Source: Amaurobius ferox (taxonomy: Eukaryota > Arthropoda > Arachnida > Araneae > Amaurobiidae). Taken from it: a stretch of 64,000 nt of DNA. The position numbers and the translations under genes were made by a program. The notes below the pieces were generated by a model, which was not told where the DNA came from, ran no database searches, and saw nothing but the letters and a program-made list of their open reading frames with translations. Location of the stretch: assembly GCA_951213105.1 (NCBI GenBank), contig OX578149.1:3881606-3945605 (forward strand). The letters run 5' to 3'. Below are positions 35,741 to 47,492 of the stretch, piece by piece; the stretch's first letter is position 1; each line of letters begins with the position of its first letter.

Positions 35741-37010
35741 TTAAAAACCAACCCAGTCGGAGTAAAATCGCGCAAAAAATCACAAAGGAGTGTCCGACCC
35801 TGCGTGTGCGAGTCTGTTTAGGGATGCCCCAAACTGTCTTGTCTTTAATTTAAATCACACCCATCTATTCAATATCGAGGTTTTTCGAAAATCAGTTTGA
35901 AATGTCAAGCTTGAAGGTATACAAATTACCTTCAAGAGACGTTTACTTCGCTCTACATATGCATTTTGCCTGCGCACGAGAACAGAGAATATAAACCATG
36001 GGTGCCCATAGAACGTTTCTCAGAGGGGGGCAAACCACTGAAGTCAGTGGAGCAAACTCAAGGATAAGATGCACAGCATCGACTCTCTTGATGTCCGCCT
36101 TTGTGACCTTGAACATCTAGGGGCTACGGACGCCCTAGGTTGCGAACCTCTGCTGCCTCTGAAGCTTCAGGCAAATGGGCCAAACAGCTCTCATGATTTA
36201 TGAGCTATTTATTTACATCATTTGCATTTTGATTCAACAAAATGCAAACTAAAAAATAGTGTGGCACTTTCAAGCGAGCTTATTCTCATAATTTTATGAA
36301 ACGATATTTTACGGGTGATTAGGTGTTCAACTGTTAGGTGCTACAGTTTGCACCCTCTTTGATGTATCCGTCTGCGTTTAGGTCCCCCAAAGTTCTTATT
36401 TTTCTTTGAAAAATGATGCGGAGCACAGAAAATCATATTATGACAAAAATTTATTTCTTTCATGTCAATGAAGGTATTGTATACACTATTAATACGTGTC
36501 CAAAATAGTCTTAGATTTAAGGGGATGTTAAGAAGTGAATATACGTCTATTCTCTAAATATAAAAATTTGGGTATTATGAAAATAGACAACGCGCTCGTT
36601 TCCTTAACTTAAAATGATGATTTATGAATTCGTATGAAAAGTTAAGATGATTCCTAAAATCAGGTTACGAGCACCCAAGTGAGGAGCTTATCCTACGCTG
36701 CAATGGCTTTATACCTTTTCACAATCCAATAGATATATAGACGTTATACGGCGCATGGTTTTAGAGTTGAATTCAAAACTGAAATGGGGAGCTTTTGGGG
36801 ACGCAGAACTAGCATTTTGACGGGTTTCTATTAGCTTTACGCATATTTCGGGCTGACAATAGAGAGAAATAGGAAGGAGATCGATGAGCAATAGGCTCTC
36901 TGCATTAAATGCTTTAGGTAATTGAAAAAGGAAATTTTGCTCAAAGTAAATGGTGTTTAAATTAACTCAAATCTTCCCACTCGACTCTCTCATACCATTT
37001 TAAATTAACT
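35741..37010. other. No identifiable feature
   Basis: No repeat partner or credible open frame noticed. Confidence 0.3.
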
Positions 37011-38576
37011 TAAGACTTTTCTCCTTTTATTTATTTATTTTTTATTTAAGAAATCTGACCCTTCATTTTAAAAGGCGAAAACAATCATTCGATTGGTACC
37101 AAATATAACGACGTTAATGACGTCACGAACACACAATTGCATCCGAGCTATTTTTCACTACAATGATTAAGTCTTGTGATCATTGAGCCGTAAATAACCC
37201 CTTGAATGTATAATAATGCCAAATTTTGCCTTATGCTGTCATATTAAAAAGATATAGAATTTCAAAAAACTTAAGACTTTTCTCCTTTTATTTATTTATT
37301 TTTTATTTAAGAAATCTGACCCTTCATTTTAAAAGGCGAAAACAATCATTCGATTGGTACCAAATATAACGACGTTAATGACGTCACGAACACACAATTG
37401 CATCCGAGCTATTTTTCACTACAATGATTAAGTCTTGTGATCATTGAGCCGTAAATAACCCCTTGAATGTATAATAATGCCAAATTTTGCCTTATGCTGT
37501 CATATTAAAAAGATATAGAATTTCAAAAAACTTAAGACTTTTCTCCTTTTATTTATTTATTTTTTATTTAAGAAATCTGACCCTTCATTTTAAAAGGCGA
37601 AAACAATCATTCGATTGGTACCAAATATAACGACGTTAATGACGTCACGAACACACAATTGCATCCGAGCTATTTTTCACTACAATGATTAAGTCTTGTG
37701 ATCATTGAGCCGTAAATAACCCCTTGAATGTATAATAATGCCAAATTTTGCCTTATGCTGTCATATTAAAAAGATATAGAATTTCAAAAAACTTAAGACT
37801 TTTCTCCTTTTATTTATTTATTTTTTATTTAAGAAATCTGACCCTTCATTTTAAAAGGCGAAAACAATCATTCGATTGGTACCAAATATAACGACGTTAA
37901 TGACGTCACGAACACACAATTGCATCCGAGCTATTTTTCACTACAATGATTAAGTCTTGTGATCATTGAGCCGTAAATAACCCCTTGAATGTATAATAAT
38001 GCCAAATTTTGCCTTATGCTGTCATATTAAAAAGATATAGAATTTCAAAAAACTTAAGACTTTTCTCCTTTTATTTATTTATTTTTTATTTAAGAAATCT
38101 GACCCTTCATTTTAAAAGGCGAAAACAATCATTCGATTGGTACCAAATATAACGACGTTAATGACGTCACGAACACACAATTGCATCCGAGCTATTTTTC
38201 ACTACAATGATTAAGTCTTGTGATCATTGAGCCGTAAATAACCCCTTGAATGTATAATAATGCCAAATTTTGCCTTATGCTGTCATATTAAAAAGATATA
38301 GAATTTCAAAAAACTTAAGACTTTTCTCCTTTTATTTATTTATTTTTTATTTAAGAAATCTGACCCTTCATTTTAAAAGGCGAAAACAATCATTCGATTG
38401 GTACCAAATATAACGACGTTAATGACGTCACGAACACACAATTGCATCCGAGCTATTTTTCACTACAATGATTAAGTCTTGTGATCATTGAGCCGTAAAT
38501 AACCCCTTGAATGTATAATAATGCCAAATTTTGCCTTATGCTGTCATATTAAAAAGATATAGAATTTCAAAAAAAT
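37011..38576 (+). repeat. 261-bp tandem repeat, six apparently identical copies
   Basis: Starts at 37011, 37272, 37533, 37794, 38055 and 38316. The unit contains TTATTTATTTATTTTTTATT, GACGTTAATGACGTCACGAA, a CREB-like TGACGTCA and GTGATCATTGAGCCGTAAAT. The unit is part of repeat family R4 (copies at 15380 and 29740). The R4 tail follows directly. Confidence 0.95.
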
Positions 38577-38783
38577 TCTATCGAGTTCCTGATTTTACAC
38601 TAAGAAAGGCGGATATAAAGTTTCAAGAAAATCCATTCCTATTTCTGGCACAAGATATGGACCACATTCTAAAAATAGGTGTTAAGAAGGTCTTCATCCA
38701 AATATCGAAATCGAAAATTTTCGTGGAAACAGCACTTTCTCAATACTATAATATAAGAAATATTATAGTATAAGAAAGTCAAC
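38577..38783 (+). mobile_element. R4 family tail after the 261-bp array
   Basis: Closes with ACTTTCTCAATACTATAATA then a long palindrome ending TATAAGAAAGT, matching the ends at 15762 and 30887. Open frame 38531-38773 is repeat sequence. Confidence 0.6.
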
Positions 38784-39063
38784 ATTTTGTAAATACACCA
38801 TAAATACAAAAAAGAATGTAGTTTTATAAAGGCAAATAACAGTCTTCTTCTTCAGGCCCGATAAGAAGCGTGAACTGAAATTAAATCGGTCACTGGGCCA
38901 GTTTATTCTTGCATTTATGACGTATTATTTACGAACTTTTGATGCATTGTGTTTTATTGCAGCAGTTTGTATGCGATTATTGGATTAAAATTTTGTTACG
39001 TAAAACCGATGATTTAAGTTTCCATTCATTATACCTTAAAATTCAAACTATGTACATACGTAC

Positions 39064-39623
39064 TATTGCGAACGCGTCATCTCCTGTTGGGCGCCTCCTC
39101 TTTTGTCTGTCTCGAAGGCCAGGCGAAGAAAATACAGTGCATGATGTCAGCATGACGTGAGCCTAAGGTTTCCAGGATTTCCCAATTAGAAGAAATGTTC
39201 CATATTGGGCGACATGTGTCGACTTCCAGAATGTTCCAGAAACTTCTCGATAGAACGATTATTCTTTGAAGTATAGAGATTTCCAGAAGTTTCTGAGGAG
39301 TGACTATAAAAGGGACTGACCCCTCCGTTACAGTGAAGTTGACGAGTTAACGAATGGGCGTGACGCGAATGACATTGGACTGGGATTTTTGTCCATGTTT
39401 TGAGAATAGTAGCGGCTGTTCTGTAAAATGACTTTCGTCAGCTAACGTTTTGAGAATAATATCGCTTATTCTGTAAAATGAGTGGAGCATTTAAGTGCTG
39501 TTGGATTGTATACTGTTCCTGTTTGCTTTGTGCTTGTAAATAAACGTAGGTTCTCCAGAAACTTGAACTCGTTCTTGTATCCTGTATATAGACTCCCAAT
39601 TCTAGGGGATACGTTTCATCACA
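39064..39623 (+). mobile_element. Solo LTR, Ty3/gypsy-like, with 4-bp target duplication
   Basis: The 560-bp segment is flanked by GTAC (39060-39063 and 39624-39627). It has TATAAA at 39305-39310 in GACTATAAAAGG, and AATAAA at 39539-39544 in GCTTGTAAATAAACGTAGG. It ends GATACGTTTCATCACA. A related LTR end at 63871-64000 has the same spacing (85 bases) from polyadenylation signal to terminus. The first bases are TATTGCGAACG rather than TG, so the left end has mutated or is misplaced. No internal region or second LTR is nearby. Confidence 0.65.
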
Positions 39624-40010
39624 GTACGTACGCAGTCCATTTCTGTTCATGGACATTCAGAAAGTGCCAACCCGTCACGGAATTTATGACCCCTCACTAT
39701 ACTATGAAGGAAAATTACAATAACATACAAAGTAACTTTATACACCCTGATCGTTGGACTGTAGGGGCTTAGCAGGCAGTTGTTATACATAGGAACCACT
39801 ACAGACAATAGGAGAGAGCACGGAAAGAAGGCGTTGGATGCAACGCTGCGGAACTTGAGTATCGTAACCGAATCATTTGTCTTTCTTTTACCGACGGATG
39901 TGAGAAAACTTAAAATACGCCTGACTTTATTTGGAACACCACGGAACCCTATCAGCAACGTGCGGAAAAAATCTCACTTTCTCCAATGAAATGATCAGGA
40001 TGTATTTCAT
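39624..40010. other. No identifiable feature
   Basis: A short match TGATCGxTGGAC..TAGCAGGCA is shared with 60832-60853. Open frames here have no recognisable content. Confidence 0.3.
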
Positions 40011-40360
40011 TGTAAAATGACAGTGTTAAACATTATAAAAATACAGTAAAATGTGTAACAGAAGAGTACTGTAAGATATGCAGTATAAAGCAATGTAAAA
40101 AAAAAAACCGGTAAAAATTAGTTTTTTTTTAATATTTACAGTATTAAACGCTATAAAAAGTACAGTATAAAGCACTGTAAAAATTTACAATTTTTTGTAA
40201 AATCTGCGGTATAAAATACCGTAAGAAATAGAGTGAAAAGTGCAGTAGAATTTTACAGAAGTACCATAAAATATACAGTTTAAAGCACTGTAAAAATTAC
40301 AATTCTTTTGTAAAATTTACAGTATTAAATACTGTAAAAATGATAGCAAAATGTAAAATT
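40010..40360. repeat. Array of short palindromes (ACAGTAT..ATACTGT type)
   Basis: Irregular copies of ACAGTATTAAATACTGTAAA and variants (TACAGTATAAAGCACTGTAA) repeat about every 40-60 bases. Each is self-complementary and could form a hairpin. Confidence 0.7.
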
Positions 40361-40379
40361 GTGTCCGTCGAGTCCACAC

Positions 40380-40735
40380 ACTCACGGACATACACATTAA
40401 CATACATACACACACACTAACATGCATACACGCACACACACTAACATACATACACACACACTAACATGCATACACACACATAAAATATATACACACACAC
40501 ACACTAACTTACACACACTAACATATGTACATGCACACACACGTTAACATACATACACACATACTAGCATACATACACACTGGTATACGTACACACGCTA
40601 ACATAAATGCACACACTAACATACATACACATACACTAACATACATACACACACACTAACATACATACACACACACTAACATACATACACACTAACATAC
40701 GTACACACACACACATTAACATACAGACACACACA
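40380..40735. repeat. CA-rich minisatellite
   Basis: Irregular repeats of (CTAACATACATACACACACA)-like units of 14-26 bases. Confidence 0.85.
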
Positions 40736-41216
40736 CGACCTCAAAAACGTTCGATTAGAGATCAGGGATGTCTCTTCTGTTGAGAACTCGCATTCAAATT
40801 TTTGACCCCGACACAATACTTTCCTCTACATAATTTGATAGAAAGCAAATTTGTAAAGGGAAGGGGGAAACCAAGTTCTTCAGCTTTACAGAAAGTGTCA
40901 GCCATAAAAAATAATTGTGATGAAGAACTATAGCCAAGTTTATCAAACTTGGCAATAGTGAGTGAACAGTTATTGGATGTATTTCGTAATAAATGACTTC
41001 CTAACGACATGCAACATACACGCGGTTCAAGTTTTATCGCCTCAACTCTTTCAAACCTTTATCACTTCCTCCAAGTTCATTGCAGCTTTGGATCAAAGAA
41101 GTGAATTGGCCTATTACAAAATACATCCAATACATTTTGCTCTCTGTACTTTTCAAGCGTGAAGTTTCATAAATTGGGCGGTGGTTCTTCATCTTAATCA
41201 TTTTTATGTTATTGTT
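40736..41216. other. No identifiable gene
   Basis: Begins with a piece like the interior of the ACTTTCC elements (CGACACAATACTTTCC near 40808). No credible open frame. Confidence 0.35.
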
Positions 41217-41283
41217 TTAGACCCAGACCGTCCGACCTACCAGAAAGGTGTAAAGTAACTGTTTGGACGGCCGGGAATAGTGA
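41217..41283 (+). repeat. Short GC-rich repeat, twin of the insert at 61145
   Basis: AGACCCAGA(C/G)CGTCCGACC, TACCAGAAAGGTGTA and TTTGGACGGCCGGGAA are shared in order with 61145-61205. CCGTCC and GGACGG within it can pair. It stands out in AT-rich surroundings. Confidence 0.65.
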
Positions 41284-41299
41284 GTCATATATTTATGGG

Positions 41300-41840
41300 T
41301 CATACTTTTGAAAAGCTAAAGAACTTTGCCCATGGAGTTAGAAAGGAGGAGATAAAACTCCTATGGATAAAACGCTTAAAAATGCCATAATGCTTTGAGA
41401 ATTATATCTAGGTGTCGCTCGTGCTTGTAAAGTAGTTGCTATTGTTAGTTGACACTATAGAAAGGCGTAGTATTTAGTATATGTATTTTTAATAATTTTT
41501 AAATTAAGGATTCCTTAATGATGAGTATAATTAACCAGTATTTTTTCATAGTTGTAGGATAGAATATGTGGAGATAAAAATCAATTGGAAAGTAAAATAA
41601 TTTTGAATACGTAGAAATATTCTTTATTGCTTCAGTTATTTTTTGCGTTGTACTAATAATTAATTTTTACAAAATTGACAGTTTAAATAAATATTTCAGG
41701 TGTTTCGTCATAGAAATGCATACAATACAGGACTACTTAGCTTATCCCAGCGCCACTTGAATGATTGTCTCAAACGATATGGGCGTTTTCTTAATATGAA
41801 GATTTAACTCCTTACTTTTACTTCCATGACTTTGCCTTTT
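41300..41840 (+). repeat. Dispersed repeat family R3, copy 2
   Basis: Shares GGAGATAAAACTCCTATGGAT and neighbouring words with 52985-53040, and the AATATTCTTTATTG..CATACAATxCAGG..TTATCCCAGCGCCAC..GATTGTCTCAAAC blocks with 9900-10290 and 53640-53990. Ends where the next MITE begins. Confidence 0.6.
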
Positions 41841-41841
41841 T

Positions 41842-42302
41842 AACACTTTCCGACATAGTTGTAAAATGTTTATGACGTTCATTCTGTCTATCAATGTCTG
41901 TCCGTTCGTACGATCACTGCCGTAAAAATGTCTTTATCAAAATGAAATTTTAGTATGTTGTTGAGACGGTCGGTGGGACCTATGGGAATGGAAATGAATA
42001 CTATCACCCAATTCGTTTCGGATGGAACCCGGGTTAAAAAAATGAAATACATTGAACCCTACGGGACCTCTTTTTTCAAATATTTAAGCGGAGTTAAAAT
42101 TCACCCATTGCTTTGAACATTTTAGAAAATATTCAAATTATCACTTAAAATGTGCAATTTTTTTTTTTAAATATTAGGTAGTTTTTTAAATAAAAATTTA
42201 AATAATAACTGCACCCATATTATATGAAGAGATCCCGTGACTCATTTTAAAATAAAATAAGGCAGCCATTTCTTCCCCCTTGTGTCAAAATCGTGAAGTT
42301 TA
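41842..42302 (+). mobile_element. AACACTTT-family MITE, 3'-truncated
   Basis: Starts AACACTTTCCGACATAGTTG and runs in family order through GGAACCCGGGTTAAAAAAATG to GTGTCAAAATCGTGAAGTT, then stops. Confidence 0.75.
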
Positions 42303-42459
42303 AATCCAGACCGCGGCACTCGCCAGGAATGGCATTGGATTGCTTAAAACCCACGAAAAAAAAAGGATGACACTAACACACTAACTATTTTATATAATTT
42401 TTATCTATATTTATTTGGAAAACGCACAATATCTCAAAACGGTTATTTCTATCATTTGT

Positions 42460-42669
42460 TTTAGGTAGTTTCAGGACTTTTGGGGCAAATAAAATCTTAG
42501 GAGGGTTAAGTTTTCTATTTGCCCCATATAAATATATCTAAATGCTATGTCACATAAATAGAAACTAGGTTAGCATAAAATGTATCCGGGGTGGGGGGTG
42601 GCGAACACTCGTCTGCAGGGGGTCTTAGCCCCCCCCCCCCCCGGAGGTACGCCTGAAAAAAAAACACTG
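42460..42669. mobile_element. hAT-like miniature element remnant (CAGTGTTT termini)
   Basis: Shares GGACTTTT, ATTTGCCC.ATATAAATATATC, TCACATAAATAGA.ACTAGGTTA with 46411-46520 and ends CCTGAAAAAAAAACACTG, matching the terminal repeat of that element. Contains a run of about 15 C near 42630-42643. Confidence 0.5.
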
Positions 42670-42858
42670 GTTTTAGTATGAAAGAATGCGTATGAAATGA
42701 TTAGGTGTTAAACAAAATGGATGGGCCTGATTTTTTATTTTTTAAAGCCATTCGCTAATCGTGCAATATCGTGAGAACGGTTCATGCTAACGTTGTACGG
42801 TGTGTGTCATTCGTTTTCTCATGCAAACATTCAACATTTTGAATTGTATCATTTTTTT

Positions 42859-42902
42859 AACACTTTACAACAAAGTTGAAAAGTGTTTATGACTTTGTTC
42901 AT

Positions 42903-42940
<38 letters not shown>

Positions 42941-44168
42941 CGTTAGCACGATAACTGCCGTAAAAATGACTTAATCAAAATGAAATTTTAGTATGTTGTT
43001 CAGACGGTCTGCAGGACCTATGGGAATATAAATGAATAATATCACACAATTAGTTTTGGATTGAACCCGGGTTGAAAAAATGAAATACATTGAGCCCTAT
43101 GGGACCTAATTTTTCTAACATTTTTTAAGCGGATTTAAAATTCACAAATTGCTTCGAAAATTTTAGGTAATAGTCAAATTGTTCCATAAAATATATAAAA
43201 AAAAATTCAGCTAAATATATTCAGTAGTTTTTTAAATAAAAATTAAAATAATAATTACACATCTTATATGAAACGATCACGTGACCATGATATGAAACGA
43301 TCACATGACCCACTTCAAAATGAGATATGGCATCCATCTTGTTTCAAATTCGTGATTTTTTAAAGTTCTTTTTAATTCATATTGAGTGTTGTATCCATCC
43401 TAAAACTACTTTATTTCTGCTTAAATTCTGTGCATCTACATACTAAAACAACACAATGACAATATATTTGAGTTTAAATTCTCATTCAAATTTGATTATT
43501 TCTACAATTAAGCCTATTTTTCACCTATGTAAAATGTAAACAGCAAAATATGTAGAATGAGTTGTATTAGAATTACTGTATTTCTTTAACACAAAATCAT
43601 TCAGTCCATGGAGTCTGCATGGCTGATATGAATGAAATATTAATTGATTTTATAAACAGAAGGACGATATTTTTCGATGAAGTTTTAAGCATAAAGTTTA
43701 TGAATTGTAGTTCCATGGTCTTAATTTTTAAATAAAATAAATTATTATAGTATTGTGATGAATGAAATGGAGAAAGTTATGAATGAAATGCTGCTTTTAT
43801 AGAGAGATCCAGGTGTGTTATTTTTTCTATGACGTCATTTGAATTAATTTCAGTTGTTTTCGATGAAGTTTTCAAATATAATAAATTATCGTAGTATTAT
43901 GATAGATTTAAAAATATTACCGTGAAATGTATTGCATTTTAGAGATATTTAAACCGCGCAATTTATATTTCAATGCCGTCTTTTGAATGAAGTTCATTTT
44001 TTTCAATGAAGGTTTAAGTTTTCAAATATAATAAATCAATGTAGTATCGTGATAAGTTTTAAAATATTACCGAGGAATGTATTGCATTTTCGACTTTTTT
44101 AAATGGCATTGCATTGAAGTTGGAAAGTGTTTCATAATCAATGCTTTAAGCATGATTGATCTTTCTTG
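42859..44168 (+). mobile_element. AACACTTT-family MITE, long form
   Basis: About 1.3 kb. It starts AACACTTTACAACAAAGTTG, then a (CTGT)n tract and GTTAGCACGATAACTGCCGT. It continues through GAACCCGGGTTGAAAAAATG and GATCACGTGACC and ends GTTGGAAAGTGTTTCATAAT with a CATGATTGATCTTTCTTG tail. Ends are inverted relatives (AACACTTT(A/C)CAAC). No coding capacity. Confidence 0.85.
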
Positions 44169-44954
44169 TTTCTTTATAAATGGCTGCAGAACACGCGGCG
44201 TGCCGAATTTAAACTCTTAAACAGATTTTCTGTAGAATTTAGATTTAAGTCACCCTAAACTAAAAAGCTGATAAACACGGCATTTGGTAGATTTCGAATA
44301 GTCATTACGGTTATTTGAAATTGGATAAGTGACGAATTTCTGCGTTTTTCCTTAAGAGTAGCGGTGGAATACTAAAAATGACGAGTATTAAACTTTAGGA
44401 GTCAGCTTTAGGGTTTAGGTGCAAATGTGGAAATTTCGTAAAAAAAAAATGAAAATGTACTGTTTTCGACGCATGGATACAAAAAATTGGCTGGGGGAAA
44501 TTTTTTTTTTTTTCACTTATCCCATCTAACCTGTCCGAAAATTCAAAAAATCGCCATTACACTCGTTTTAGTTTCTGAGAGACAGGGGCGGAAAAGCCAA
44601 TGGATGATAGCTCGTGTAAAATGCTTCAACAGTGAATGTTAAGTTTCAGAACAGAACTTGGACGACCCCGCACCCTAATATACTATGTGAAAAAGTAATA
44701 AAAGCATTCGAATATTCACTATTCCGTTTAGACTTTCGTTAATAGTGGGCCTTCCTGTTGTTTTAGCAGCAGGTGTTTCTCATTTGGAAAATGGCCAGTT
44801 AAAATTAGAATTTCTGTAGACGTTGTATGAGATGTCACATACCCTTAGCATGATGCTTAACTCAATACTAACACCAGGACGAAGTTCATTGTTATTTGAA
44901 ATTTTAAGTATGGATCGTTGAGCTTATAAAAAGGACGTAGTTTTGGGCCCCCTC
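44169..44954. other. No identifiable feature
   Basis: No repeat partner or credible open frame noticed. Confidence 0.3.
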
Positions 44955-45090
44955 CAGGGCCGTCCATACAAATATTTATCACGCCCCCTCCCCTCTACAT
45001 TTGATTTTCTCCTCTATAATTTTTTTTGTCTTCTCCAACCTCAAAAAATATGGGCAGTCTGGGCTTCCTTCTAAAGCCCAGACCGCCCAT
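44955..45090. mobile_element. hAT-like remnant with strong hairpin
   Basis: Starts CAGGGCCGTCCATACA (44955), a typical hAT-type terminus. At 45050-45066 and 45074-45090 lie 17-base arms (ATGGGC(A/G)GTCTGGGCTT) with one mismatch and a 7-base loop. Confidence 0.4.
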
Positions 45091-46240
45091 ACACTTGAGT
45101 CATGTCCCCCACTCGAGTCATGTCCGTCCCCCTTAAAGCGGTCCTTCCCCCTCTTTTTTTCTTTTATCTAGAAATTCAAATAAATGAAAACTGTGTTTTC
45201 CGAATATAATAGGACGACATAGAAAGTTGGCTTCTCAATGTTTGGGCCGGCTCATGGATGCAAAGAAAATTTAGAAAAAAAAATTCGAGATTTTATAGGA
45301 GGTTTCCTAATTTTAAAATTTCAGGTAAAATGTCTGTGAGGTGTGGATATGATAACTCAAGAATGAATGCATGTATAAATATAAAATCTTGGAAAGGAGA
45401 GGAGGGGACGAGAGGTTTACGATGCTGGTTTTCGTTTTCCAGTATAAACCTTACCCAAAACTAGTAGCATATAAGAAAGATTACCTTTCCATTCAAAACC
45501 TCCCTTAAATAGTCACTGTGCAGCAGTGTTAAAAAAAGATTAAAACTTAAGATAACTTCTTGTCATTCATATGTTCAGAACATGAACATTCCTAAATTTA
45601 AGATCCTAACTTAAATACGAAAACACCTATCGTTATAAAATTTAAGACATGGATACATTATGTCAATCACTCGAATTAATATTTACAATGTGCATCATTA
45701 TAGAAACGGTTTGTACTAAGATTTCCATGCTATTACTCTATGAAGCCCATTGTCTATATCCATCGTTAGGAGGATAAAAAAAAAAAAATTCAAACATCCC
45801 TGCTTTAAGGAGTTTTGTGCTTATTGATATCTCATCCCGTGCTGCCGAGCCATCACGACTGCGAAACCATGGTTCACAGGTGGCGAGGGACCCGATGAGC
45901 GCTTTCTGGTTATTCTGTAGCAGCTTATTTATTGTGCGCTTGAAATACAACAGAATTCTCATTATAAAATGAACATTTTGAATGAAAGTGGCATCCTTTT
46001 ATACTGTCTTTTTTATGAGTTGCGATTGATATAATGGATGAGTTGTTAATAATTAATTTCAGCTTATTCATTAACAACTCATCAATCAAATTAAAAGTGT
46101 TCATTATTTCTTAATGTATCAATTTATGTTAAATATATTATCATTAATATTATTTTCTAAAATATTTTTTACGTTTTGTGAAAATTTTGTGGGTGTGTCG
46201 AGCTAGGATATGTTCGACATGCCTTGATTATGAATACCAT
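45091..46240. other. No identifiable feature
   Basis: Short open frames only (for example 45258-45464, minus 45962-45738), none recognisable. Confidence 0.3.
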
Positions 46241-46390
46241 CAGGGCCGTCTTAACCCTTGCCGGGGCCCTTAGCGAAAAGTAAATTTTAGCCCCCCCCCC
46301 CCCCTCCCATCCTATAACTTTTATGGAAAAATAGGCCCATTGAGCTCAGAAAATGGGTCCTACTTTACCTATGGTCAAAAACGGCCCTAA
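46241..46390. mobile_element. Small hAT-like element, CAGGGCCGT/ACGGCCCTA termini
   Basis: About 150 bp starting CAGGGCCGTCTTAACCC and ending AAACGGCCCTA, with a run of about 15 C inside. I could not find a convincing 8-bp target duplication. Confidence 0.5.
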
Positions 46391-46393
46391 TCA

Positions 46394-46530
46394 CAGTGTT
46401 TCTTTTAGGACTTTTCGCCGGCGAGGAATGAAATTTTATATTTACTATTTGCCCTATATAAATATATCTAAATGTTGTGTCCCATAAATAGATACTAGGT
46501 TAACATAAAATGTGCCTGAAAGAAACACTG
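46394..46530. mobile_element. Miniature hAT-like element, CAGTGTTTCTTT termini
   Basis: 137 bp with 16-base inverted ends (CAGTGTTTCTTTTAGG / CCTGAAAGAAACACTG, one mismatch). Flanks CCTAATCA and CCTGAGGA share five of eight bases, a possible decayed target duplication. Same terminus at 63446-63461 and 42669. Confidence 0.65.
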
Positions 46531-47490
46531 CCTGAGGATCATGCTCTTAAATTTGAATATATCATGCGTGCACAGCTCTTGTGCAAATTTTCAAAGAAAA
46601 TTATTGCGATTTATTAAATAAAAATATCAATTGTTTAGTAACATGCGGTTTGACGAAATAAATAAAAAATCATACATTGCACACACACAAAAGACATCAA
46701 CCTCTTTTGCAAACCATTTACGTTTGGGAATCGAAGACAAATACGTTGGCGCCGCCCAACAGGGAAAAGTGGCGAAAAGAAAATATGGGTAATATAGATT
46801 TCTCCTCAAGGAGAGATGGCTCCTATGAACGGCTAAGCCTAATGCTCCAACCATCCCATACAGCAATAGAATGTTGCGATTTCAAAAAGTGTCGCAAGTT
46901 TTGAAAATTGTGACGTCATCTTCTCCTCCCAACACATCCCGGGTTCGGCCAATGGAGACCCGGGTTGGCCGCACCACAGACGTCGGCCATTGGAGGTTAA
47001 AAATAGACGCTTTGCCCGGGACGCTTCATTCTGAAACACAACAAATGAGCTACTAGACAAAAATCTTGATCGCTTGTTTGGCGCCATTGAGTTTTCGAAG
47101 TTTTCATACAGCTCAGCTACTTTTCCATGTAGGAAATTATATTTCGCCTTGAGGCCGCCATGGGCGCCCATAGAAGGGGGGGGGGAGGTACTTCCTGGAC
47201 GTTCAAGTTCACATAACTAAGCTTCACAGGTAGAAATCGAACTTTTTTTTTTACTTCTTATATCTTCGAGAACCATGTTGTTAAAAAAGGAAAAATTTTA
47301 ACCCCCCCCCCTTTTGTTTTCGTACATTTTATTTTTAAATCTCGGAAATCTTCCTTTATCATATGTAATCCTGAACTTCGTCCAGCAGCGGTAAAACTTG
47401 GTTCAAGGAACTTATTATTGCACCACAGGACAAAATGAACATTTTATTGGATGAATTGACTACAATAAATTTCTTCAATTCGAATTATTT
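46531..47490. other. No identifiable gene; one GC-rich patch
   Basis: 46740-47060 is GC-richer, with TTGGCGCC near 46748 and a repeated CCGGGTT..GGCC pair near 46940-46980. Open frames of 61-110 codons have no recognisable domain. Short G- and C-runs occur near 47177 and 47303. Confidence 0.3.
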
Positions 47491-47492
47491 AA

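Noticed and set aside
46748..46770. Retroelement primer-binding site (TTGGCGCCGCCCAACAGG)
   Set aside because: It resembles a lysine-tRNA site but has two extra bases, and no LTR end (CA) precedes it.
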